NCBI GenBank assembly: GCA_963702565.1
Contig: CAVPDE010000015.1
Coordinates: forward strand, 1 to 64,000
Origin: CAVPDE01 sp963702565
GTDB taxonomy: Bacteria; Desulfobacterota; DSM-4660; Desulfatiglandales; HGW-15
Length of the DNA stretch: 64,000 nucleotides
Reading direction: 5' to 3'
Of the stretch, positions 16,364-23,441 are shown piece by piece (within the stretch, counting starts at the first letter, position 1; each line of letters starts with the position of its first letter). Under the pieces are notes generated by a model. That model saw only the letters and a list, made by a program, of their open reading frames with translations. It did no database searches and was not told the origin of the DNA. Position numbers and translations under genes: made by a program.

Positions 16364-17710
16364 ATGGGACTGACGGGAATTCAGATTTTCAAGCTCTTGC
16401 CTAAGACGAATTGCGGGGAATGCGGGGTTCCCACTTGCCTGGCGTTTGCCATGAACCTGGCTGCTGCAAAAGCCGAGCTCGACTCTTGCCCGTATGTGTC
16501 GGCAGAGGCCAAGGAGAAGCTGTCGGAAGCCTCGGCTCCTCCCATCCGGCAGGTGGCCATCGGCGCAGGGGTGAGGGCCTTCAAGATCGGCGGCGAGACG
16601 GTCATGTTCAGACACGAAAAAACCTTCTACAACCCCACCGGTATTGCGGCGCTGGTCAAATCCGACATGGACGGGGCGGCCCTTGACCGAAAGCTCAAGG
16701 AGTGGAACGCCTTTCAGTATGAGAGGGTGGGTTTGAACCTGAGGCCCGAACTCGTGGCGCTGAAGGATGTCAACGGCAACGCCGCCGCCTTTGCCGCAGC
16801 GGCCAAGAAGATAGCGGAACAAAGCGAGTTCAATCTCGTTCTTATGACCGACAAGGCGGATGTCATGAAAGCGGCGGTTGAAGGTTGTGCCTTCAAGAAA
16901 CCGCTGCTTTATGCGGCCACCGCTCAGAACGCAGAGGCCATGGGGAAGCTGGCCAAAGAAAAGGGCCTGCCCCTGGCCGTGAAAGCGGACAACCTTCAAA
17001 ACCTCATTGCCTTGAGCGACAAGCTGACGGCTATGGGATTGAAAGACCTGGTCCTGGATTCCGGGGCTAGAGACCCCAAACAGGTGCTGCAGGATCAGGT
17101 GGCGATCCGCAGGGCGCCCCTCAAGGCCGGCAACCGCTCGCTCGGCTTTCCGACCATCGCATTCCCCTGTGAGATGGCGGCTAACCTGGACATGGAAACG
17201 GTCCTGGCGGCCATGCTCATTGCAAAGTACGCAGGGATCGTGGTGCTTTCGGATTTCAAGGGGGAGAGCCTGTTCCCCTTGCTCCTCGAAAGGCTGAACA
17301 TCTACACCGACCCGCAGAGGCCCATGACCGTTACCCAGGGCATCTACGAGATCGGGGCTCCCAACGAGAAATCGCCGGTGTGCATCACCACGAACTTCTC
17401 CCTGACCTACTTCATCGTGAGCGGTGAAATCGAGGGAAGCCGGGTGCCCACGTGGCTCCTGATCATGGACACGGAAGGGTTGTCCGTGATGACGGCGTGG
17501 GCGGCCGGGAAGTTCTCCGGCGATGCGGTGGCCTCTTTTGTGAAAAAGAGCGGCATTGCAGACAAGATCGCTCACAAGAAGCTCATCATTCCCGGCTACG
17601 CCGCCTCGATCAGCGGGGATATGGAAGAGGAGCTGCCCGGGTGGGAAGTGATCATCGGGCCGAGGGATGCGTCCTTGATACCCAAATTTCTCAAAGAAAG
17701 GGCGAAGTAA
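16364..17710 (+). CDS. acsC: corrinoid iron-sulfur protein large subunit (CODH/ACS gamma), 448 aa
   Basis: AcsC/CdhE holds the cobamide and a 4Fe-4S cluster used for its reductive activation. The N-terminal cluster motif is visible in LLPKTNCGECGVPTCLAF plus a further Cys at about 43 (C-x2-C-x4-C-x16-C). A TIM-barrel domain and a C-terminal corrinoid-binding Rossmann domain follow (KKLIIPGYAASISGDMEEEL near 405-424). Length matches Moorella AcsC (about 446 aa). A GGAGAG ribosome-binding site precedes the ATG. It lies between acsB and acsE in one transcription unit. Confidence 0.95.
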   Translation: MGLTGIQIFKLLPKTNCGECGVPTCLAFAMNLAAAKAELDSCPYVSAEAKEKLSEASAPPIRQVAIGAGVRAFKIGGETVMFRHEKTFYNPTGIAALVKSDMDGAALDRKLKEWNAFQYERVGLNLRPELVALKDVNGNAAAFAAAAKKIAEQSEFNLVLMTDKADVMKAAVEGCAFKKPLLYAATAQNAEAMGKLAKEKGLPLAVKADNLQNLIALSDKLTAMGLKDLVLDSGARDPKQVLQDQVAIRRAPLKAGNRSLGFPTIAFPCEMAANLDMETVLAAMLIAKYAGIVVLSDFKGESLFPLLLERLNIYTDPQRPMTVTQGIYEIGAPNEKSPVCITTNFSLTYFIVSGEIEGSRVPTWLLIMDTEGLSVMTAWAAGKFSGDAVASFVKKSGIADKIAHKKLIIPGYAASISGDMEEELPGWEVIIGPRDASLIPKFLKERAK

Positions 17711-17723
17711 AGGGGGAAAGGCC

Positions 17724-18608
17724 ATGTTATTGATCGGTGAAAATCTCAATGTGATTAACAAGATCATCGGAAAAGCCTTTAAGGAAAAGGATCCCGGCCC
17801 CATTGCCGAGGAAGCGAAAAGGCAAAAGGAAAAAGGCGTGGACTGGATCGACATCAACCTAGGGCCTTCCAGGAAAGGCGGTCCCGAACTCATGCAGTTC
17901 GTGGTGAAGACGGTCCAGGATACCATTGGAGACACGCCTCCCCTGTGCCTGGACACCTCCAACATCGAGGCCATGGAAGCCGGGCTGGCGGTTCACAAGG
18001 GAAAGGCGATTATCAACTCCATCATGTGCAGGCCCGAGCGCTACGAAAAGCTCATTCCCCTGGCCGTCAAGTACAAGGCCAACATGATTGCCCTCATGTG
18101 GGGGCCTGAGGGACTGCCGAGGGACGAGAACGAGCGGGGAGCCCTGGCAGCGGAATTGATTTATGCCGCCAATGAGGCGGGGGTTCCGAACGAGGACATT
18201 TTTGTGGACGGAATCGTCACGCCGGTGAATATCCAGCAGGGTCAGCTCATGAGCCTTCTGGCGTTTCAGGAGATGCTGGCAGACATGTTCCCCGGCATCA
18301 AGTCCACGTGCGGCCTCTCTAACATCTCCAATGGGCCGCCGGACCACTTGAGAGGCATTTTGAATCAGACCTACATGGTCATGCTGGAGAGAAAAGGCAT
18401 GTACTCCTGCATTGCAGATGCCTATGACGACAAGCTGGTCGCCATTGCCCGGGGAAAGAGGCCGGACGTGGTGGAGCTCATCCACAAGGTCATGGACGGA
18501 GAGTCTGTGGATGTGGGATCTCTTTCCAAGGAGCTTCAGGGCTATGTGAAAACCGCGAGGGTGATCCTAGGCCACAGCCTATACTCGGACTCCTGGCTCG
18601 AACTGTAA
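17724..18608 (+). CDS. acsE: methyltetrahydrofolate:corrinoid iron-sulfur protein methyltransferase, 294 aa
   Basis: Transfers the methyl group from methyl-tetrahydrofolate to Co(I) of the corrinoid protein, linking the folate branch to acetyl-CoA synthesis. It is a pterin-binding TIM barrel: MLLIGENLNVINK at the N-terminus, DWIDINLGPSRKGG (about 34-47), CLDTSNIEAMEAG (about 74), IINSIMC (about 95) and GLSNISNGPPD (about 198). At 294 residues it is slightly longer than Moorella MeTr (about 262). An AGGGGG ribosome-binding site precedes the ATG, and a strong terminator follows, so it closes the operon. Confidence 0.92.
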   Translation: MLLIGENLNVINKIIGKAFKEKDPGPIAEEAKRQKEKGVDWIDINLGPSRKGGPELMQFVVKTVQDTIGDTPPLCLDTSNIEAMEAGLAVHKGKAIINSIMCRPERYEKLIPLAVKYKANMIALMWGPEGLPRDENERGALAAELIYAANEAGVPNEDIFVDGIVTPVNIQQGQLMSLLAFQEMLADMFPGIKSTCGLSNISNGPPDHLRGILNQTYMVMLERKGMYSCIADAYDDKLVAIARGKRPDVVELIHKVMDGESVDVGSLSKELQGYVKTARVILGHSLYSDSWLEL

Positions 18609-18639
18609 TCCCGACAGAGTCTTCGTTAACCTGAAAACT

Positions 18640-18678
18640 GAAAAACTCCTCGGTCCCTGTGTCCGGGGAGTTTTTTTC
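18640..18678 (+). terminator. rho-independent terminator of the acs operon
   Basis: AAAAACTCCTCGG / CCGGGGAGTTTTTTT forms a stem of about 12 bp with loop TCCCTGTGT and a following U-run, 32 bases after the acsE stop. Confidence 0.85.
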
Positions 18679-18722
18679 TGCATTCTGTCTGCTCCTAATG
18701 AGTTTGTTCAGGTGCCCATGTA

Positions 18723-18803
18723 AAATCCCCTCTGTCTCCCCTTTACTAAGGGGAGGACATGGGGCGGATTTCCCCTTTCGTAAAGGGGGAGTAAGGGGGA
18801 TTT
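18723..18803. repeat. AAATCCCC...GGGGGATTT inverted repeat
   Basis: Left arm AAATCCCCTCTGTCTCCCCT with internal CCCCTTTACTAAGGGG; right arm CCCCTTTCGTAAAGGGGGAG ending GGGGGATTT. Repeats of this wording (blocks of CCCCCTTT and its complement) are known to recur in many proteobacterial genomes. It sits between convergently transcribed acsE and the phosphatase gene. Confidence 0.65.
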
Positions 18804-18833
18804 GAGCTCTCAGCCCTACGCTCCCTGCTTTCT

Positions 18834-20183
18834 TCAGAGCGACACCGTGAGGAGCGTCACATCATCCTCCAGGCCTCCCGCTTCTTTGATCTTTTCCAAT
18901 TCCGAGCGGAGCTTTTGAGAAATCTCCGACCCAGAGAGCCCTGGTTCCAGCTTCAAGACGACCTCCTCTAACCCCCCGCTCTCGCCTTTGCCCAGAAGGG
19001 CCTCCGTCACTCCGTCCGTGTAAAACAACAGGACATCCCCAGGGTTCCATTCCACGTGACTCCGTTCGTAGATCGCCCCGCGATCAAGGCCTACGGGCGG
19101 CCCTGAGGGTTCAAGCCTGAGGGTCGCGTGTTCAGCCGGTCTGTAGAGAAAAGGAGGCGGGTGGCCTGCTCTGGCCAAAGCCACGGACAGGGCCTTGGTG
19201 TCAAGAATTGCACAGCAAAGGGTGATGAAGTCATCCTGTTTGAGGATCCGGCAGAACCTCTCGTTGATCCGAGAAACGATCGCTTCAGGACAAGGTTCTT
19301 CAGGAGCAATCATCTGAAAGGTGAATTTCAGCATGGTGGCGATGAGCGCTGCAGCAAAGCCGTGTCCTGACACATCGGCAATGAGAAGGGCCACCTTTTC
19401 AGAACCCAAGGGGAGAAAATCATAGAAATCGCCGCCCAGCTCGTGGCGGGGCTGAAAATAGGCCGTAATTCCCAGGGAGCCGGGTCCGGACAAGGGGGAT
19501 GGCAAGAGGTCCTCCTGAAGAAGGACTGCCCTGCGAATCTCCTGATCCAGCAGGTCCTTTTGAAGGGTGACTCTCCTGTGGGAGAGGATGTTGTCCACGG
19601 CAATGGCGAGTTTTGCGGCCAGCCGATTCAGGAGATCAGGGCCTTCGGCTGTGGAATAGAAGTGGGTGCTCCGGACGGAACCGAGGTTCAGGGATCCGAT
19701 CAGGCGTTTGCGAAGAGTCAAGGGGAGAAGGGCATGGGACCGGATTTCATCGTGATGGCCGGGGAAGAAAATCTTTGAAGACCCCAGTGGCGTTTTTTCA
19801 AAAACAACCGTTTGTTCAACCACTTGCTTTGTCAGGTCCTCTTCATTCATAATCGGCAGGATGTCTAAGCCCCGGGGCAGGGAGAGTTGATCGATGAATT
19901 CCTGGGAACCCAGATTGGATTCCAGGTACTGCCGGGTGAGGCCAAGGGTCACAAAATCAATGCCCGGTCTGAGCTGGAGGCAGTTGGTGAGGGTAATGAC
20001 CAGATCCTCGAGCGAATCGGCGGAAAAGAAATCCTTCTCGAGCCGGTCGTGAAATGCAATGAGATCTCGGATCCTGGCGGTTTCCTGGCGGGTTTCCAGG
20101 ATTTCTTTCTGGAGACGCCTGTTCTCATTTTCCAGATTTCTGAGGGTCTTTTCTGTTTGATGATGATAAAAGGCGTCATTCAT
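18834..20183 (-). CDS. GAF-SpoIIE serine/threonine phosphatase (PP2C type), 449 aa
   Basis: An N-terminal coiled coil (about residues 1-45) leads into a GAF-like sensory domain (about 50-200) and then a SpoIIE/RsbU-type PPM phosphatase domain (about 215-449). Metal-binding and catalytic motifs are visible: GGDFYDFLPL (about 265), IADVSGHGFAAALIA (about 280), YTDGVTEA (about 385) and EDDVTLLTV at the end. Such phosphatases dephosphorylate STAS-domain anti-anti-sigma proteins. A STAS-domain gene lies divergently 310 bases away, making it the obvious candidate partner (inference). No cognate HPK/RsbW-type kinase is seen nearby. Confidence 0.85.
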   Translation of the reverse strand: MNDAFYHHQTEKTLRNLENENRRLQKEILETRQETARIRDLIAFHDRLEKDFFSADSLEDLVITLTNCLQLRPGIDFVTLGLTRQYLESNLGSQEFIDQLSLPRGLDILPIMNEEDLTKQVVEQTVVFEKTPLGSSKIFFPGHHDEIRSHALLPLTLRKRLIGSLNLGSVRSTHFYSTAEGPDLLNRLAAKLAIAVDNILSHRRVTLQKDLLDQEIRRAVLLQEDLLPSPLSGPGSLGITAYFQPRHELGGDFYDFLPLGSEKVALLIADVSGHGFAAALIATMLKFTFQMIAPEEPCPEAIVSRINERFCRILKQDDFITLCCAILDTKALSVALARAGHPPPFLYRPAEHATLRLEPSGPPVGLDRGAIYERSHVEWNPGDVLLFYTDGVTEALLGKGESGGLEEVVLKLEPGLSGSEISQKLRSELEKIKEAGGLEDDVTLLTVSL

Positions 20184-20235
20184 GGTATAGATCTTCAGTG
20201 CCTTTGGAGGAAGTTTGTTTGTCTGCCATCAGGTT

Positions 20236-20428
20236 CACCAGGCACTGAGAGCACAGAGAGGCGGATCATTTTTTCGTCTATCGGGAGATACCGATAGACG
20301 AAAATCAGCTCTCAAATTCAATTAACGGTAAAAGCGTTTTTGCGACCGCGATTTCAAGACAGAGTCTTTCTGTTTGTCGGTATCTCTCGACAAACAGAAA
20401 AGGATCTCCGTGTCCTCTGTGTCTGGTG
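20236..20428. repeat. nested hairpins in the phosphatase/STAS divergent region
   Basis: The outer imperfect inverted repeat CACCAGGCACTGAGAGCACA ... CCTCTGTGTCTGGTG encloses two perfect hairpins. One is CGTCTATCGG-gagata-CCGATAGACG (20275-20300). The other is TCTGTTTGTCG-gtatctct-CGACAAACAGA (20369-20398). The outer wording belongs to the widespread CTCTGTGTCTCTGTGG-like repeats. It fills most of the space between the two divergent genes, so their promoters must lie within or beside it. Confidence 0.65.
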
Positions 20429-20493
20429 AAGATATCATTTTCCATGAGGAACGGGGATTAGGCAAGAACTTTTGAAAGACAGGGCGTAAGGAT

Positions 20494-21435
20494 ATGGCTC
20501 TCCAAATGACCATTACTGAGGACAGGGATGTCGTGATCGTGGCTCTGGCGGCAAGGATTGACTCCTTTGCCATCGAGGAGCTCTACGAAGGCTTTGAACA
20601 GGTCAAGAAGACGGGAAAGAGGAACATTGTCCTCATGATGAGGGACCTCGAGTACATCAACAGCCGCGGTATTGCAACGCTCATCTCCTTTTTCAAGTGG
20701 GCCAAGGAGGAAGGCCGGTCCGTCAAATTAGCCCAGGTGCCGAAAAACATCATGGCCCTTCTGACCCTCCTGGGTATCGAAAAACTCACGTCCATCTACG
20801 ACACGCTGCCTGAAGCGATTGAAAGCTTTGAACAGGACCTGGCCCGGGAAGAGCTTCCGGAAGAAGCGGCGATCTTGGATGAGGAGAACCAGCGCAGGAG
20901 AGGCTTTGTGCCGAGGCAAAACAGCCGGAAGTCCATGGTGATGGTAGGCGCCATTGTTTTGGTCGTGGTGCTTGCGGTTCTGTTCTTCATGGCGCAAGGA
21001 GAGAAGAAAAGCCCTGAGGTGGATCTTCAGCCTCTTCTCAAAAAGATAGGGCTTTTAGAGGAAAGGATGTTGAAACTGGAAAGCAAAGGAAAAGAGGCTC
21101 CGCAGGTCCAGGAAAAACTGGACAGCCTCACACGGAACCTGAACGAGCGGCTCAGCCATCTTGAAAAGGAGATCAACCAGATCAAGGAAGAAGCGGCCTC
21201 AGCAAAGAAAAAGCCGGAAGTCAGCCAACCGGCTGCTCCACCCCCAGCGCCTCCAGCCAAATCCCCGGCAAAACCCGGCACAACAAGGGTTCACACCGTT
21301 GCTCCGGGGGAAAATCTCTACCGCATTGCCCTGCGCTACAACCTGAGCGTGGAAGAGCTTCGCCGGTTGAACAACATGAGACCGGATCAGTCCCTCCAAG
21401 TCGGCCAGAAGCTCACCGTTGGCCCGGGGAACTAG
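20494..21435 (+). CDS. STAS-TM-coiled coil-LysM protein, 313 aa
   Basis: Residues about 1-110 are a STAS (anti-sigma-factor antagonist) domain with the phosphorylatable Ser in YINSRGIATL near residue 54. A linker follows, then one membrane helix (MVMVGAIVLVVVLAVLFFMA, about 149-168), a coiled coil (about 180-245), a Pro/Ala-rich stretch and a C-terminal LysM domain (HTVAPGENLYRIALRYNLSV, about 268-312) that binds peptidoglycan. The topology implies cytoplasmic STAS and periplasmic LysM. AAGGAT precedes the ATG. The divergent SpoIIE phosphatase suggests that Ser54 phosphorylation is reversed by it. Its stop overlaps the end of the convergent STN gene by four bases. Confidence 0.85.
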   Translation: MALQMTITEDRDVVIVALAARIDSFAIEELYEGFEQVKKTGKRNIVLMMRDLEYINSRGIATLISFFKWAKEEGRSVKLAQVPKNIMALLTLLGIEKLTSIYDTLPEAIESFEQDLAREELPEEAAILDEENQRRRGFVPRQNSRKSMVMVGAIVLVVVLAVLFFMAQGEKKSPEVDLQPLLKKIGLLEERMLKLESKGKEAPQVQEKLDSLTRNLNERLSHLEKEINQIKEEAASAKKKPEVSQPAAPPPAPPAKSPAKPGTTRVHTVAPGENLYRIALRYNLSVEELRRLNNMRPDQSLQVGQKLTVGPGN

Positions 21436-22283
21436 GGAGTGCTGTCGCTTTTTGTTGTATCCCCTGGCGAAGGGGCACTCGTTGTGGGTTTCGAGTCGCC
21501 GGGGCTCGCCGCGGTTCCCTGCGGCGTTCCGCGGGGCGGCTGAGCGTTTCTGATAACCTTAAGAGCTTCGGGGGTCTCCCCGTCTGCAACCGGACCTCCT
21601 GGGGGCGGAGCATTCTCCTGCACTCTGAAAGCGGGAGGCAAGGGTCCGTCAGATGCAGCAGGGCCGACAGGAGCCGAAACGCTTTCCTGGGCTTTGAAGG
21701 CATCCGGGAGTGCAGACTGCGCTGAAGCGGAACCGGGACGCTGGGTTGCAGTCCCGCCCTGGGCTGGTTGGGGTAGCGCCCTTGGCGGGCGGCGCACGGT
21801 TGCAGCAGGTGGAGCAGTGGAAGTTGAAGGCCTGCTTCTTACTGTCGGTGCAGGCCGAGTCGTAGCTCCGGGCGGAGAGGCTACCCTAGGGGGCTGCACG
21901 CCGGGCCGGCCCGGTTGAGTCCCGGCAGGCTTTACCTCTCCCATGACCATCACGCCTGCGACCTTGTTCTTGTTGTCAAACATGAGACTGTAATTCAGAT
22001 TGGCGAGGATGCGCTTCAATCCTTCCTCCATGGGCAGGTCGTTGAAGCTCACGGAGATCTTTTCCTGGAACAGGGTTTCGTCTCCCCTGAACCAGACTCC
22101 CGACTGCTTCTCAATGTCGCGTGCCAAGTCCAGCAGCGAGGTCTCTTTGAGGTTGACAGAGAGCAGCCCGTCTTTCACGCTCACCGCTTCAGCACACCAT
22201 ACACGCTCCTCGAGAAAGAAAACAAGAAGAGAAGATGCAATCAGGCAAATACACAAAAACGTTCTTGCGGTTTTCAGAACCAT
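21432..22283 (-). CDS. secreted STN-domain (secretin/TonB short N-terminal) protein with Pro-rich tail, 283 aa
   Basis: A signal peptide or anchor (about 1-30, FLCICLIASSLLVFFLEERVWCAEA) is followed by an STN-like fold: VSVNLKETSLLDLARDIEKQ and MEEGLKRILANLNYSLMFDN (about 40-110), as found at the N-terminus of secretins and TonB receptors. About 165 residues rich in Pro, Ala, Thr and Gly follow without recognisable structure. Position beside gspC and gspD suggests a periplasmic accessory of the T2SS, perhaps contacting the secretin, but this is inferred. It diverges from gspC across a 274-base AT-rich gap (22284-22557) that must hold both promoters; no clear -35/-10 pair stood out. Confidence 0.7.
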   Translation of the reverse strand: MVLKTARTFLCICLIASSLLVFFLEERVWCAEAVSVKDGLLSVNLKETSLLDLARDIEKQSGVWFRGDETLFQEKISVSFNDLPMEEGLKRILANLNYSLMFDNKNKVAGVMVMGEVKPAGTQPGRPGVQPPRVASPPGATTRPAPTVRSRPSTSTAPPAATVRRPPRALPQPAQGGTATQRPGSASAQSALPDAFKAQESVSAPVGPAASDGPLPPAFRVQENAPPPGGPVADGETPEALKVIRNAQPPRGTPQGTAASPGDSKPTTSAPSPGDTTKSDSTP

Positions 22284-22557
22284 TTCTTATTCCCTGAACA
22301 CCGGGAATCGCATCCCGCCTTTCAAGCGGCTTTGCCACTGCAACAGCGGCACTATTTTGTTGCAATAATATCACACTTGCGTAACGTTATCATTACAATA
22401 TTATCGGTCTTTTAGTCTTGTGGGCAATCGCCGGTGTGTCTACAACATATGGTATCTAATAACGAATTCCTCAAAAAAATAGAATATTTCGAACAAGAGG
22501 TTTGATTTCCTCAGAACAAACCTTTAGAATAATTGGGCTTAGATAGAGCTAAAGAAA

Positions 22558-23190
22558 ATGAATCTCAAGCGATTCTTGTTGTTCGGAAATATCCTCCTCT
22601 CAGGTCTGATCCTCTGGGTTGGGGTTTCCATTGTCACCACCTGGGCATCGAGCAGTAAGGGGGGAGATTCCTCCCTGAGCGTCCCCGCTAAGATGTCGAT
22701 GCCCAAGGACATCTCTACTTCTAAGGGCAAGCGGTTAGAAGATTATGCTTTGATTGCATCTAAGGATGTCTTTCACACCGCAAAACAGGTAGCGAAGACA
22801 GGCTCAAAAGATCAGGCGGAAGAGTACAAAGTCACGGAACTGAATTTAGAGTTGAAAGGCACTGTCGTAGGAGAGGGAAAAGAGTCCTATGCCTTTATCC
22901 TGGACAAGGGGTCGAAAAACGAGGAGGTTTATTACAGCAATGATTTCGTTATGGGAGCCCAGATTCTCAGGATCATGAAAGGCCGGGTGATTCTGAATGT
23001 GGATGGAAGGGAAGAGGCTCTTCTCATGATGGATGAGAGCCGGACCCTTCCGGAAATGGGCTCGGGTGAAGAAAAGACAGGGGCAGAGGCGGTCAAACCG
23101 GCTGAGCAGAGGCCGACTTCTCAAGGGGCCGCTCCACCCCAGAGGAGAATCATTACCCCGAGGAGGGGCGTGGGAAAGACGGGCGGGTAG
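22558..23190 (+). CDS. gspC: type II secretion inner-membrane protein GspC, 210 aa
   Basis: One N-terminal membrane helix (LFGNILLSGLILWVGVSIVTTW, about 7-28) precedes a periplasmic linker and a homology region (LNLELKGTVVGEGKESYAFI through GREEALLM, about 98-160). That region contacts the GspD secretin. The C-terminal tail is Pro/Arg-rich, and no PDZ domain is present, as in some deltaproteobacterial GspC. Being first in the gsp gene order supports the call. The ribosome-binding site before the ATG is weak. Confidence 0.82.
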   Translation: MNLKRFLLFGNILLSGLILWVGVSIVTTWASSSKGGDSSLSVPAKMSMPKDISTSKGKRLEDYALIASKDVFHTAKQVAKTGSKDQAEEYKVTELNLELKGTVVGEGKESYAFILDKGSKNEEVYYSNDFVMGAQILRIMKGRVILNVDGREEALLMMDESRTLPEMGSGEEKTGAEAVKPAEQRPTSQGAAPPQRRIITPRRGVGKTGG

Positions 23191-23338
23191 TAAGAAGCAA
23201 GGAGCGCAGCGCATAGAGCAAAGAGCCTAGAGCGAAGAGCAAAGACAAAGAGCGATCGAGAAAATTAATCCGGTCCTAACAAAGGCCTGCTATCGAGAAC
23301 ACTCTTCGGTTGAAGGAAAGGCGAAAGAGGAAAGGCGT

Positions 23339-23424
23339 TATCACGAAAGCACGAAAGTTTGAAAATGGGAAAAAAAGAATGAGGGTTTTTTCGTGCTTTC
23401 CAATTTTCGTATTTTCGTGATTGG
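23339..23424. repeat. TTTCGTG-family inverted repeat upstream of gspD
   Basis: Left arm CACGAAAGCACGAAAGTTTG and right arm made of TTTCGTGCTTTCC and TTTTCGTATTTTCGTG form a long imperfect hairpin in the gspC-gspD gap. It is preceded by a purine-rich permuted block (GAGCAAAGAGCCTAGAGCG, 23190-23262). This is an unoccupied member of the family that hosts both group II introns. Confidence 0.65.
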
Positions 23425-23441
23425 GTGATTGAGTGGATGGT

